Shown: positions 39,323 through 48,856, counted from the stretch's first letter. The stretch is 64,000 nucleotides of DNA from 2-12-FULL-60-25 sp003576745 (GCA_030272835.1 SZOQ01000005.1:62001-126000); one strand, 5' to 3'. A program made the numbers and translations. Notes: a model not told the origin generated them from the sequence alone.

Positions 39323-40945
39323 CTATGACGTTGCTTCACGTTTTGGAAAAAGCGGTTTCGGCTCGGGAAGAGGCGTATCCATGGGTAAACCTCCCCATTG
39401 GCGCAACTCTTCAAGGGATTTTTTTGATTCAATGTCAAATTTCTGCCCCAGAGATTCGATCATAGCCTTTGCTGTTTCCGGCATGACTGGCGCCAAGAGC
39501 CATGCATAATGCCTGCATGCTTCCAGGAGAGCATAGAGAATTTCCCCCACCTTCATCGCGTCATCTTTCACGAGCTGGAACGGTTTTGTTTCTTCCACGA
39601 ATTTATTCGCCTGCAACAAGCCGGACGCCTTGATTTCTCCCGCCGCCCATAGGCGCTCAAGCGCAAGATCGATGCGGAACTCCTGCATAAAACCGTCATA
39701 CCGGCTTTCGAGATCTCGAAGGCCTGCTGCGCCGTCCCACACGCTTGCATTCGGGGAAGCGCCGGCGCGCACGAGGTCCACGTTTGGCGTCATACCGTTG
39801 AAGTATCTCCGTGACATCGATATAGCCCGGTGCAGGAGATTTCCGAGCGTATTTGCCAAATCAGAAACATAACGTTCTTCGAGTCTTTTGCGAGAGAAAT
39901 CTCCGTCCTCGCCGAACGGAATTTCGCGCATAAGAAAATATCGGATTGCATCAAGTCCGTATGCAGGAATAAGATCGCGCGGATCAACGGCATTGCCAAG
40001 AGATTTGGAGATTTTTATGCCATCTATTGTAAAAAAACCGTGCGCAAACACCGTCCGAGGAATAAGCTTCCCCTCCTCGGACATCTTTTTCAGCAAAGGG
40101 TCCGTTTTCGCGGCAGACCAGAGCATGGCCGGCCACAGTGCGCAGTGGAACTTGATGATATCTTTTCCGACAATATGCGCATCCGCCGGCCACCACTGTT
40201 CCGTCTCGCGGTCGTCCGAACCGTACCCTGCGACCGTGAGATAATTAATCAGCGCGTCGAACCATACATAGATACGCTGGGAATCGTTGTCCGGTACGGG
40301 AATGCCGCTCTCTAGCGATGACGAGGACCTCGAAACGGAAATATCGGCAAGATGGTTTTCTACATAGTTTCGTATTTCGTTGCGGCGCGCTTCCGGCATG
40401 GCGAATTCCCGACTTTGCGAGTACAGCTCCAACAGACGATCGCGATATGCCGACAATTTAAAAAAATAGTTCTCCTCTTCGATGGGTTTCAACGGCTTGT
40501 TCGGATGAAGAACGCATGCGCCGTTTTCGGTTTCCGATTCCGTTTTGAATGCTTCACAGCCCGTGCAATACATCCCTTTGTACACACTCTTATAAATATC
40601 CCCCGTCTCCATTGCGGCGCGCCAGAAGCGTTGGACGGCGTTTACATGGCGCTGTTCCGTCGTTCGAATGAATGCATCGTAACGGATCCCGAGATCATCC
40701 CAGGACTGTTTCCACAGACCTGCCATGTTGTCTAAATACCGGGCAATGTCGCTTTCGCCGGCAGCGATCATCGCCTCGATATTCTTTTGGCTGTTCTCAT
40801 CGACGCCCGTAGAAAACAGCACGCGCGCGCCGAGCATCCGATAGTATCTTGCCAGAGTATCGCAAACGAATGTGGTGTACGCATGTCCAATATGCGGTTT
40901 GTCATTCACGTAATAGATGGGCGTGGTGACGAAAAATTTCTCCAT
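39323..40945 (-). CDS. metG: Methionyl-tRNA synthetase
   Basis: 540 residues. Seen: TTPIYYVNDKPHIGHAY (class I HIGH), one zinc knuckle C-TGC-x13-CVLH (CTGCEAFKTE, ACVLHPN), and KISKSLGN (KMSKS). The C-terminal extra dimer domain is absent, so it is the short MetG form. It charges initiator and elongator tRNA-Met. A TTGATG-18-TACTGT pair (40,984-40,989, 40,960-40,965) lies in the end of rsmI and would start transcription about 8 nt before the ATG. Confidence 0.97.
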   Translation of the reverse strand: MEKFFVTTPIYYVNDKPHIGHAYTTFVCDTLARYYRMLGARVLFSTGVDENSQKNIEAMIAAGESDIARYLDNMAGLWKQSWDDLGIRYDAFIRTTEQRHVNAVQRFWRAAMETGDIYKSVYKGMYCTGCEAFKTESETENGACVLHPNKPLKPIEEENYFFKLSAYRDRLLELYSQSREFAMPEARRNEIRNYVENHLADISVSRSSSSLESGIPVPDNDSQRIYVWFDALINYLTVAGYGSDDRETEQWWPADAHIVGKDIIKFHCALWPAMLWSAAKTDPLLKKMSEEGKLIPRTVFAHGFFTIDGIKISKSLGNAVDPRDLIPAYGLDAIRYFLMREIPFGEDGDFSRKRLEERYVSDLANTLGNLLHRAISMSRRYFNGMTPNVDLVRAGASPNASVWDGAAGLRDLESRYDGFMQEFRIDLALERLWAAGEIKASGLLQANKFVEETKPFQLVKDDAMKVGEILYALLEACRHYAWLLAPVMPETAKAMIESLGQKFDIESKKSLEELRQWGGLPMDTPLPEPKPLFPKREATS

Positions 40946-40984
40946 AGCATTGGGCGAAAACAGTACCTTGCCACCCGCGTTTCA

Positions 40985-41656
40985 TCAAGGTTTTGGAGAT
41001 ACGACAATAACGAATTCGCCCTTTGAGCTCGACGATGCAAGCCGTTCGAGCGCGTGCTTTGCCGTACCGCGCACATGCGTTTCGTGCAGTTTTGTAAGCT
41101 CCCTTCCAACATACAGTGTCCGTTCTCCAAGTACATTCGCAAGATCTTCCAGCGTTTTATGAATACGATGCGTGGATTCAAAAAACACTGTCGCATCGTC
41201 GCGAGCGCCCATTGCCGCGATCATCGCCGAGCGCCGTTTCTTCTGCGGAAGGAATCCGACATAGGTGAAACGTTCCATGGGAAATCCGCATATAGATATG
41301 GCTGCCGTAAGAGCGGAAGGCCCCGGAATGACCTCCAAAGGAATATTGAGCTCATAGGCCATTTCGACAAGTCGTCCGCCGGGATCATTCACCCCGGGCG
41401 TGCCGGCATCGCTCACGTAGGCGATACGAGAACCGCGCTCCGCCTCCTGAAGAAACGATCGCAGGCGCGCGTCCGATGAATGCTGGTGCAGGGACACGCG
41501 CGCTGTGTGTATGCCGTAGGCATGCAGAAGTTTTCCCGTAACGCGCGTATCTTCGCAGCCGATGCGATACGCTTCCTTCAGAGTGCGTATGGCGCGGGCG
41601 GAGATATCATCGAGATTTCCGATCGGCGTTGCGACGATAGAAAGAATGCCGGGCAT
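40985..41656 (-). CDS. rsmI: 16S rRNA 2'-O-ribose methyltransferase RsmI
   Basis: 223 residues from ATG 41,656 (MPGILSIVATPIGNLDDISA); the longer open frame upstream would lie in the polyprenyl synthase gene and is rejected. Seen: the tetrapyrrole-methylase-type fold with CEDTRVTGKLL and YVSDAGTPGVNDPG, GPSALTAAISICGFP and FVGFLP. It methylates C1402 of 16S rRNA. It starts 1 nt after the polyprenyl synthase stop; part of the run from 43,507 to 37,966. Confidence 0.95.
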   Translation of the reverse strand: MPGILSIVATPIGNLDDISARAIRTLKEAYRIGCEDTRVTGKLLHAYGIHTARVSLHQHSSDARLRSFLQEAERGSRIAYVSDAGTPGVNDPGGRLVEMAYELNIPLEVIPGPSALTAAISICGFPMERFTYVGFLPQKKRRSAMIAAMGARDDATVFFESTHRIHKTLEDLANVLGERTLYVGRELTKLHETHVRGTAKHALERLASSSSKGEFVIVVSPKP

Positions 41657-41657
41657 A

Positions 41658-42713
41658 TCAGGCGGTACGATGACGCATCCTCGACGCAAAGTCGAGAAAC
41701 CATGAGCCTCCGTCCGGTAAATCCGCGGCGCGCTCCATGCTAAGCTCGATGAGCTGTTCCGCAAGCGTTTCAACATAGGTTCTTGCGCCCGATGTCACCA
41801 TAAGATTCTTTGCGTCATTGATGGCCCGGGTGGACGCTTCCGGCTTTCCGAACCCTTTCTCCCATATGCGTTCCTGGGCGGGAGAAAGCCGTCGCATCGT
41901 CTCAAAGGCGAGAAGGGTCATCTTTCCCTCCCGCATATCTGCATCCACGGGTTTACCGATGGTGTGCGCATCGCCAAAACTGCTCAATGCATCGTCCTGT
42001 ATTTGAAATGCGATTCCGAGAGGCTCTGCAATACGCATAACTGTTTCTTCGCGGACGGCAGCATTCGCGAGCGCATAGCCAAGGAGCATGGGACGTCCAA
42101 TGGTATATCTGCCGCTTTTAACGGCAAGCATATGCATAAGATTCGCACGTGACGGGCGTTTGGCATTCGCGCCGATGGAAACGTCCAACGCCTGGCCGAG
42201 GATAACCTCTTCTTTCATGTCATCCCATGTTCTCTCAATGTTCTTTTGCGCTTTTCCCGTCGAGACATATCGAAGCGCTAGATCCGACCACGCCATGAGC
42301 AAATCGCCCGCAAGAATGGCGAATGCTTCCCCGAAACGCTGCGCGCTTCCTAGCCAGTGTTTTTGTTCATGATGGGTTGCGAAATACGCATGAATGGTCG
42401 CTACTCCCCGCCGCATGTCGGACTGGTCGATAATATCGTCATGGACAATGGCGTACCCGTGAAAAAGTTCAAGCGCGATTCCGAGTTTTATCGCCTCATC
42501 GAGCGGTGCCCCGGATGAGGAGGATGATGCATACGCAAGATACGGCCTGATACGCTTTCCAGACGTTAAAAGCATGCTGCACGCTTGCGCAATCAGCTGT
42601 GAAACCGCCCGATCCCTCAATGGCATTTTTTGCCGGTGATAGCGGGTGAATTCCTCGAAGTCCCTATTGAATCTTTTACGGAACGCGTCTTGGGAAAGAA
42701 TACGCTGGTTCAT
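41658..42713 (-). CDS. Polyprenyl diphosphate synthase (isoprenyl chain elongation)
   Basis: 351 residues. Seen: the first Asp-rich motif HDDIIDQSDMRRG, the second QDDALSSFGD, SGKRIRPYL (substrate Arg) and GYALANAA. These are the trans-prenyltransferase motifs. It would join isopentenyl diphosphate units to C15-C20 or longer chains. The gene upstream looks like a carotenoid-synthesis membrane protein with a 4-nt overlap, so the product may feed a carotenoid-like lipid (inference). Product length not predictable. Confidence 0.93.
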   Translation of the reverse strand: MNQRILSQDAFRKRFNRDFEEFTRYHRQKMPLRDRAVSQLIAQACSMLLTSGKRIRPYLAYASSSSSGAPLDEAIKLGIALELFHGYAIVHDDIIDQSDMRRGVATIHAYFATHHEQKHWLGSAQRFGEAFAILAGDLLMAWSDLALRYVSTGKAQKNIERTWDDMKEEVILGQALDVSIGANAKRPSRANLMHMLAVKSGRYTIGRPMLLGYALANAAVREETVMRIAEPLGIAFQIQDDALSSFGDAHTIGKPVDADMREGKMTLLAFETMRRLSPAQERIWEKGFGKPEASTRAINDAKNLMVTSGARTYVETLAEQLIELSMERAADLPDGGSWFLDFASRMRHRTA

Positions 42714-43507
42714 ACGGGCACGACTATGGTTTTTTTCGCGTATTCACGTTGTTTCCAAACAAGCCACAACGCAAGAACAAGCCCAAGCCCGAAAGAAAAT
42801 GCGAGGCCATTTTTCAGAGACACGAGCATAGCAAGAACAAGAAGGAGAAGCATGGTAACGGTAAAGGAGCGCATCGAGTTTGCGGGGACGGGGTTCCGCT
42901 TGAGCACGGCAAGAAGAAGCGCTTGCAAAAGAAAGGTAATCATGAAAAAGCCCAGATAATGCTGGAGCGGGATGCCTTGAAAGCCCTGGGAAATCTGAAA
43001 AACCTTGAATCCCATGAACGCGAACACGGGCTCAAAAACAGCGTCAAGGAAGGTTGCGAGCAATGCGGCATCGAATGCCCACGAAAAGAGTGAAGCATAC
43101 GGCTTTTTCTCCGGAAGGGCGACGGGTTCCGTATGCGCAAATGACACGATGGATAGCAGGAGCCAAAAGACAGGTATTGTCCATGGAACAAGTCCTTGGA
43201 TTTCCCAACCAAGGAGGCCCGTATATGTGAATTGGCCGAATGGCCATGCTGTAACAAGGCCGATGGCAATAAAGGCGCCGCTTAGCAAAAGAACGAGCAA
43301 GCACGCCAAAACGGCAAGGATGGTTCCATAGACGTCTTTGAGGACATCAATAACAATGACGAGAACAAGCAGGCCGGCAATGGTGATCCCGGAAGCAAAG
43401 CGATTCACGCCCCCGTAAAACAACATAACTCCGGTTATAACAACGAGAAGGGCAAGTCCGCCAAGAGCAATATCTGAAATACGCACGCGTTGCATGGCAA
43501 GCATCAT
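42710..43507 (-). CDS. Carotenoid-biosynthesis-like membrane protein (CruF-like)
   Basis: 265 residues from ATG 43,507 (43,504 and 43,495 are alternatives). Seen: about eight hydrophobic helices, with GWEIQGLVPWTIPVFWLL and DAALLATFLDAVFEPVFAFM. This looks like the DUF422/CruF carotenoid-synthesis family, which acts on lycopene-type or bacterioruberin-type chains. By my reading only; the usual metal-binding or catalytic sites are not confirmed. It starts the run that continues through the polyprenyl synthase, rsmI, metG, cvpA and tatD. Confidence 0.6.
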   Translation of the reverse strand: MMLAMQRVRISDIALGGLALLVVITGVMLFYGGVNRFASGITIAGLLVLVIVIDVLKDVYGTILAVLACLLVLLLSGAFIAIGLVTAWPFGQFTYTGLLGWEIQGLVPWTIPVFWLLLSIVSFAHTEPVALPEKKPYASLFSWAFDAALLATFLDAVFEPVFAFMGFKVFQISQGFQGIPLQHYLGFFMITFLLQALLLAVLKRNPVPANSMRSFTVTMLLLLVLAMLVSLKNGLAFSFGLGLVLALWLVWKQREYAKKTIVVPV

Positions 43508-43549
43508 AACAAATGACTTGAAACAGCGTAAGAAATATGTATATGCGCC

Positions 43550-43583
43550 TTGACAATTAGCACTCATCATACTAGAGTGCTAA
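43550..43583 (+). promoter_or_regulatory. clpB promoter with CIRCE operator
   Basis: Seen: a perfect CIRCE, TTAGCACTC (43,557-43,565), 9-nt spacer, GAGTGCTAA (43,575-43,583), and a -35 TTGACA (43,550-43,555) with a -10 TAGAGT (43,573-43,578) at 17 nt. The -10 overlaps the operator, so HrcA would block polymerase. Start predicted about 11 nt before the ATG. Confidence 0.9.
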
Positions 43584-43595
43584 AATACAAATGTT

Positions 43596-46262
43596 ATGAA
43601 TCTGAACCCCCAGCATTTTACGACAAAATCTCAGGAGGCCATTCAACTTGCCCATGCCATTGCCACCGAGAACGGCCAGCAGGCGCTCGAGCCTCTTCAT
43701 CTTCTCGCCGCGCTTCTGAATCAGGAAGACGGCGTCGTCCTGTCTGTTCTCAAAAAGCTGCAGACGGATGTGCCCTCCATTAAATCCCAAATTGAACGTG
43801 GGCTCATGCGTATGACGAAGATGGAGGCGGAGGCCGGCGGCATCGGCCAAATATACATATCGCAATCTCTCACGCGCGTTTTCGCGAATGCGAACAATGC
43901 GGCCGAGCATTTTAAAGATGAATTTATTTCTACGGAACATCTTTTGCTCGCGCTTGCGGATTCGAATGATGCCGCCGGATCGCTGTTAAATCACTACGGC
44001 GTAACGACGGATGCGATATTAAAAGCGTTGAAAGACGTTCGCGGTACTTCGAAAGTCGACAGTCCCGAACCGGAAACGAAATATCAGGCTCTCGAGAAGT
44101 ACACAAAAAATCTCACGGATCTCGCCCGGAAGGACAAGCTGGATCCCGTTATCGGCCGTGATGATGAAATTCGCCGCGTAATTCAGGTGTTGAGCCGACG
44201 CACAAAAAACAATCCCGTATTAATCGGCGAAGCCGGAACCGGAAAAACAGCCATTGCCGAGGGTTTGGCGCAGCGCGTGGTAAGCGGCGATGTTCCGGAG
44301 ACGCTTCGTAACCGCGATATTGTTGCGCTCGATGTCGGTTCCTTGGTGGCGGGAACGAAGTTTCGCGGCGAATTCGAGGAACGACTCAAGTCCGTTATAA
44401 AGGAAATTGAGGCTTCGAACGGAAAGATTCTTTTGTTTATCGACGAACTCCATACGCTAGTCGGCGCCGGTGCCTCCGGAGACGGAAATTCCCTCGATGC
44501 TTCGAATATGCTCAAACCCGCCTTGGCGCGCGGCGAGCTCCGTACCATCGGCGCAACGACACTCAAGGAATATCAAAAATACATAGAAAAGGATTCCGCG
44601 CTCGAACGCCGCTTTCAGCCCGTGTATGTCGATGAACCCACGATCGAGGATACGGTCGCTATTCTGCGCGGCATTAAGGAGAGGTATGAAACGCATCACG
44701 GCATTCGCATAACGGATTCCGCTATTGTCGCGGCGGCAGAGTTAAGCTCTCGATACATCACCGACCGTTTTTTGCCGGATAAAGCCGTTGATCTCATCGA
44801 TGAGGCGGCCGCCGCGCTCAAAATGCAGGTGGAATCCCAGCCGGAAGAGCTCGACAAGCTCAAGCGCGAACAAACACGCTTGGAAATAGAAAAGCGCGCT
44901 CTCTCCAAGGAAAAGGACTCGGAGGCAAAAGTCCGCCTTTCGGATATCGAACGTCATCTTGCCGAAGTGTCGGAACACGCGCATCAGCTCGAACTTACCT
45001 GGTCCGCGGAAAAGGAGGTTTTGGTTTCAAATGCAAAGCTAAAGAAGGAAATAGAGGAAGCGAAGAGCGCTGCGGATATCGCGGAACGGCGGGGTGACCT
45101 TGAACAGGCGTCCGAACTTCGATACGGAAAAATTCCCGATCTCGAAAAACGACTGCGCGCCGGGGAAGAGGCCCTTTATTCCCTTCAGGGAAAGCGCGGC
45201 TTGCTTCGTGATGCCGTAACGGAAGAAGATATCGCGCAGGTTGTGTCGCGATGGACGGGGATTCCGGCAGGACGCATGCTTCAGAGCGAAACGGAAAAGC
45301 TCGCAAACCTCGAATCGGAGCTGCACAAGCGGCTGGTGAATCAGGAACAGGCCGTACGCGCCGTATCCAATGCCCTGCGGAGATCCCGCGCAGGCATAAG
45401 CGAAGAAAAGCGTCCGATCGGCACGTTCCTGTTCCTTGGCCCAACAGGCGTCGGCAAAACGGAGTTGGCTAAGGCGCTTGCTGAAATCATGTTCAATGAC
45501 GAAGACGCCATGGTTCGCATTGATATGTCCGAATACATGGAAAAGCATGCGGTTTCACGCATGATTGGGTCGCCGCCCGGCTATGTCGGATATGACGAAG
45601 GCGGTCAACTGACGGAAAAAATTCGAAGACGTCCCTACTCCGTCGTTCTATTGGACGAGGTTGAGAAAGCGCATCCCGACGTTTTTAACGCCATGCTGCA
45701 GGTTTTGGACGATGGGCGGCTGACGGACGGCAAAGGGCGCGTTGTTTCGTTTAAAAACACCATTATCATCATGACCTCGAATGTCGGTTCGGAAATTATT
45801 TTGGACTGGGGAACCGGGAAGCGCGAGATAGGATTTAAGGATGGCGACGATCGGGCATGGAACGATTCGCTGCGTTCCCGCGTGCTTGCGCTTGTCAAAG
45901 AACAATTTCGACCGGAATTTTTGAACCGTATCGACGAAATTGTGGTATTTGACGCCTTGAACAAGGATCATCTCGCACAAATCGTGGATTTACAGCTCGC
46001 GGACGTTTCAAAACGACTTTCCGCGAAACGGATTCGCATTAGCTTTACCGACGGACTGAAAAAATTCATCGCGGAAAAGGGCTATGATCCATCATTCGGC
46101 GCTCGACCGCTTAAGCGCGCCATTCAGGAGCATGTTCTGGACGGACTTGCGATGAGCATTATCTCTGGCGAGATTTCCGAAGGAGATGACGTAAAAATCG
46201 ATGCGCGAAAAAGCGGTGTGAGTATTAAAAAAATAAAGGCGCCGAAACGCGACGGCTCATAA
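43596..46262 (+). CDS. clpB: ATP-dependent chaperone ClpB
   Basis: 888 residues. Seen: Clp-N repeats (QEAIQLAHAIA...EPLHLLAALL), first AAA domain with GEAGTGKTAI and FIDELHTLVGAGA, the M-domain coiled coil (about 400-520), second AAA domain with GPTGVGKTELAKAL and VVLLDEVEKAHPDV, and the C-terminal ARPLKRAI stretch. ClpP-binding IGF/L loop is not evident, which fits ClpB rather than ClpA/C. It pulls proteins out of aggregates with DnaK. Controlled by the CIRCE site just upstream. Convergent with the next gene, overlapping by 6 nt. Confidence 0.97.
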   Translation: MNLNPQHFTTKSQEAIQLAHAIATENGQQALEPLHLLAALLNQEDGVVLSVLKKLQTDVPSIKSQIERGLMRMTKMEAEAGGIGQIYISQSLTRVFANANNAAEHFKDEFISTEHLLLALADSNDAAGSLLNHYGVTTDAILKALKDVRGTSKVDSPEPETKYQALEKYTKNLTDLARKDKLDPVIGRDDEIRRVIQVLSRRTKNNPVLIGEAGTGKTAIAEGLAQRVVSGDVPETLRNRDIVALDVGSLVAGTKFRGEFEERLKSVIKEIEASNGKILLFIDELHTLVGAGASGDGNSLDASNMLKPALARGELRTIGATTLKEYQKYIEKDSALERRFQPVYVDEPTIEDTVAILRGIKERYETHHGIRITDSAIVAAAELSSRYITDRFLPDKAVDLIDEAAAALKMQVESQPEELDKLKREQTRLEIEKRALSKEKDSEAKVRLSDIERHLAEVSEHAHQLELTWSAEKEVLVSNAKLKKEIEEAKSAADIAERRGDLEQASELRYGKIPDLEKRLRAGEEALYSLQGKRGLLRDAVTEEDIAQVVSRWTGIPAGRMLQSETEKLANLESELHKRLVNQEQAVRAVSNALRRSRAGISEEKRPIGTFLFLGPTGVGKTELAKALAEIMFNDEDAMVRIDMSEYMEKHAVSRMIGSPPGYVGYDEGGQLTEKIRRRPYSVVLLDEVEKAHPDVFNAMLQVLDDGRLTDGKGRVVSFKNTIIIMTSNVGSEIILDWGTGKREIGFKDGDDRAWNDSLRSRVLALVKEQFRPEFLNRIDEIVVFDALNKDHLAQIVDLQLADVSKRLSAKRIRISFTDGLKKFIAEKGYDPSFGARPLKRAIQEHVLDGLAMSIISGEISEGDDVKIDARKSGVSIKKIKAPKRDGS

Positions 46263-46721
46263 ATCGCGCTTCTGTTCCTCCGCTCTTTGCATTTCCCTTC
46301 GCGCCGCCGCGAGCGCGTTTCGTACTTTTTTTCTGGTCTTTTTATTGTCATGAACGCGTAGCTCAACCGAAATATCATACTGTTTTCGCGCCGCATTGAG
46401 CCAAGAGCCTGTCTGCTGGCACCATGTGTACATTTCCCGGCTCGTTACGAATACCCTGCCGCGCGAAATGTAGCCGAGATCACGCAACAGGATGAGTTTG
46501 AGCACGTCGCTTGCAAGTTTTCGTTTTTGCCCCGGCTTTGGCGATGATCCCGAAGACTCACTCTGGCATATTTCGATCGCTTCTTTCGTTCCCGGATGAA
46601 ATCCGTCAACCTCGGCCCGCCCTTGGTATGTTCCGATCAGAAGTTCGAAGACGCGGTTTCGTTCATAATCCGGCGGGAGCAAATCCCCTTCCGTCGTACG
46701 TAGAATATCCGTATTACTCAT
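46257..46721 (-). CDS. Hypothetical 154-aa protein
   Basis: 154 residues from ATG 46,721 (MSNTDILRTTEGDLLPPDYE). Seen: an alpha/beta pattern with LASDVLKLILLRDLGYISRGRVFVTSREMYTWC, ending in a Lys/Arg-rich helix. The middle reads a little like a nuclease-type beta-alpha core (RVFVTS), but no catalytic triad is clear, so no function is assigned. Its start lies 1 nt from the stop of the lipoprotein gene upstream; it overlaps the clpB end by 6 nt. Confidence 0.6.
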   Translation of the reverse strand: MSNTDILRTTEGDLLPPDYERNRVFELLIGTYQGRAEVDGFHPGTKEAIEICQSESSGSSPKPGQKRKLASDVLKLILLRDLGYISRGRVFVTSREMYTWCQQTGSWLNAARKQYDISVELRVHDNKKTRKKVRNALAAARREMQRAEEQKRDL

Positions 46722-46722
46722 G

Positions 46723-47364
46723 CTAGCGGAGCTTGGCGAAACGGAAAGCTCTGGCGAGATCGATGAGTTCCTGCTCATTCAGGGCCCCGCTGGAATCAAT
46801 CTGCAAAAGAAACCTTTTCCGATACAGCATCGTCATGCTTCCAACGCCGTTTTTCTGGCCCGTCGCATCGTCCGTATACGTTACCCATCCAGTCTCGTCC
46901 TCTACGGGAAAGGAAAACCTTCGAGACCCGTTTGACGAGTATCCCTGAAACGCTTCGAAAAAAGCCGTTAAAACAGGTATTCCTCTCGTGTCGCTGATGG
47001 AAAGAAGAATATTTTTGCCCGGATCCGTATCGCACAATAATTCGCGCTCGACCGAAACGTATTCCGATCGCGTTCCATCGGGCAACGGAACAGGATGTCT
47101 CTGTTCACGCGTCTCCCCCAACGCGCATCCGCGGGCTTCGGATGGCAGCGCGGCAACCAAAAGCGCCGTATCGAGCTCCGGTGTGATCGTCGCTTCCTGT
47201 CCGCCCGTGGAAGCACGGGCGCCCTCGAGAGTCGGTGGTACTGTTATATCTGGGAGCTTCGGCGCTTCGATGTATGCAGTTTCGCGTCCGAATGGCCAGC
47301 ATCCTGCACCCAAAAAAATAAGTCCGAGCAGAAAGAGAATAGATTTCCTTTGTCGTCGCATCAT
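46723..47364 (-). CDS. Putative lipoprotein
   Basis: 213 residues from ATG 47,364 (MMRRQRKSILFLLGLIFLGA). Seen: a lipobox with FLGAGC (acyl Cys at about 26) after a basic N-terminus and hydrophobic helix, then a domain with beta-rich ALPDGTRSEYVSVER-like strands. No family recognised. It would be anchored to the outer face of the cytoplasmic membrane. It precedes the 154-aa gene by 1 nt and follows the DUF3179 gene by 61 nt. Confidence 0.7.
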   Translation of the reverse strand: MMRRQRKSILFLLGLIFLGAGCWPFGRETAYIEAPKLPDITVPPTLEGARASTGGQEATITPELDTALLVAALPSEARGCALGETREQRHPVPLPDGTRSEYVSVERELLCDTDPGKNILLSISDTRGIPVLTAFFEAFQGYSSNGSRRFSFPVEDETGWVTYTDDATGQKNGVGSMTMLYRKRFLLQIDSSGALNEQELIDLARAFRFAKLR

Positions 47365-47425
47365 GCAAATACAGTAACAGGATGCGCGCTCCCCCGCCAT
47401 ACCCCCTATGTCCCCCGCTCTAGGG

Positions 47426-48448
47426 CTATTCACGATCTTCCGCACGCCACAGTTCGGTGTCCGGATGAGCGACGACCCAAGCAAACCAGAATGATTCAAT
47501 AGCCGGCAGCAATTCGTTTGTTTCATCATCAATCGCTATAAGAGAATGTAGCTCAGAATCTCGCTCTATCCGTATGCGCTTTCCCCCAAGAATGTCCGTA
47601 AACGGCGCCACAGCAAGCGCTTCTTTGAGCGGATATGCTTTTGCATGGCCGTTGATGATAAGAGCGAGCATTTCCGTTTTGTCATCCAGCCTTGGATCAC
47701 GTATCTTCAACGGGTAAAGCGTTTTCGGGCTTGAATAGTAGTCCCCGTACGGCTCATTCGCATAATCGCGCACGAATCCCGTTTGACGCGACAGAACCTG
47801 GACATTCCCCGATGCAGAAAATTGTCTTTTAATGTCCCCCCACCGCACATGGAGCTGCGGGAGTATTTCCAACTCCTGGCCGATGAGGGCCCCGACAACC
47901 GCGCGCCCGTGCACTTGAGACCATAAAGACGTGGGGCCGCCATTTTTGTTGTACATAAGGAGATTATTTTCGTAGAGCTTCCCGCTCACGCCGAATGTAA
48001 GAACGGATCCGTTCACGATGCGCGAAAAAACGATGCCTGTTTTGCATAAAGGACAGTACGTGACCATGATCGGCTGGCCTTCAATCTCATCATTAACAAT
48101 TTCGTGCCAGACAAGAATCTGAAACGGGTAGTATTTGGTTGAAGATCCTGAACTCACGAGCATGCCTATCGAATCGTCTGGCAGCCATGCGGAGGCTTGA
48201 TCAACTGTTTCAAATAATGGACGATCGATGCTGGGAATCCCATCTATTCCGGGGCCCCCTTCCCGAATAAGATCAAGGTGAATTTCCGAAGGGACGTTGG
48301 GAAGCCGCCTCAATTCTTCTGACGATACATGAGCAATATTCTGCCGAAAACCGGATTCATCAGCTACGCGGTTTTGCGCACACCCTTGCCCAAATATAAC
48401 CAGGCAAAGACTAAGTGTTCCGATCGTATTCAATACGTTAAAAAGCAT
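47426..48448 (-). CDS. DUF3179-family lipoprotein
   Basis: 340 residues from ATG 48,448, with AAAGG 5 nt upstream; an in-frame GTG is 15 nt further. Seen: a lipobox VIFGQGC, and the DUF3179 block with PFQILVWHEIVND, VTYCPLCKTGIVFSR (C-x2-C) and LWSQVHGRAVVG. Known: DUF3179 proteins are exported and of unknown function. Here the two cysteines of the CPLC motif are intact. Next to the YtxH-like gene and the lipoprotein, all minus strand. Confidence 0.88.
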   Translation of the reverse strand: MLFNVLNTIGTLSLCLVIFGQGCAQNRVADESGFRQNIAHVSSEELRRLPNVPSEIHLDLIREGGPGIDGIPSIDRPLFETVDQASAWLPDDSIGMLVSSGSSTKYYPFQILVWHEIVNDEIEGQPIMVTYCPLCKTGIVFSRIVNGSVLTFGVSGKLYENNLLMYNKNGGPTSLWSQVHGRAVVGALIGQELEILPQLHVRWGDIKRQFSASGNVQVLSRQTGFVRDYANEPYGDYYSSPKTLYPLKIRDPRLDDKTEMLALIINGHAKAYPLKEALAVAPFTDILGGKRIRIERDSELHSLIAIDDETNELLPAIESFWFAWVVAHPDTELWRAEDRE

Positions 48449-48490
48449 GAACCTTTCTGTCACAAGACGAACGGATCTTGCGTTCGCGCG

Positions 48491-48856
48491 TTATGTGCGG
48501 CGTTTTCCGGTTGCCCCGGCTTGGATCTCGCGCATTTCCGACTTTACGAGATGCCATTTCCCAAGCAAATAGCGTCGGAGGGCGGGTAATTCCGTTTTCG
48601 CGATTTGTTTTGATTTGATGTAATACGCCAACACCGTATCGATAGTTTCGGCATACGTGTCTTCCGTAAGCGTTTTTCGTTTTTTTAATTCGCTTTGAAG
48701 CCTTTTGTGAATCATCGTCGACTGCTTCTGGAGCTGTTTTGCCATTTGTTTCCCCTGTTTTGAGGACATATAAATGCCGGCAGCGATACCAAAAAGCGCC
48801 CCGGCCATAAGCCCTGCTTTAAAATGCGATTTTTTCGGTCGTGGTGTATTCTTCAT
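48491..48856 (-). CDS. YtxH-like membrane-associated protein
   Basis: 121 residues from ATG 48,856 (MKNTPRPKKSHFKAGLMAGA). Seen: GLMAGALFGIAAGIYMSSKQGKQ, the glycine-rich membrane helix plus S-x-x-G-K of YtxH proteins, then a long basic helix and a C-terminal helical tail. The longer open frame upstream overlaps the adaptor gene and is rejected. Function of YtxH-like proteins is not well defined, perhaps stress-linked. Confidence 0.7.
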   Translation of the reverse strand: MKNTPRPKKSHFKAGLMAGALFGIAAGIYMSSKQGKQMAKQLQKQSTMIHKRLQSELKKRKTLTEDTYAETIDTVLAYYIKSKQIAKTELPALRRYLLGKWHLVKSEMREIQAGATGKRRT

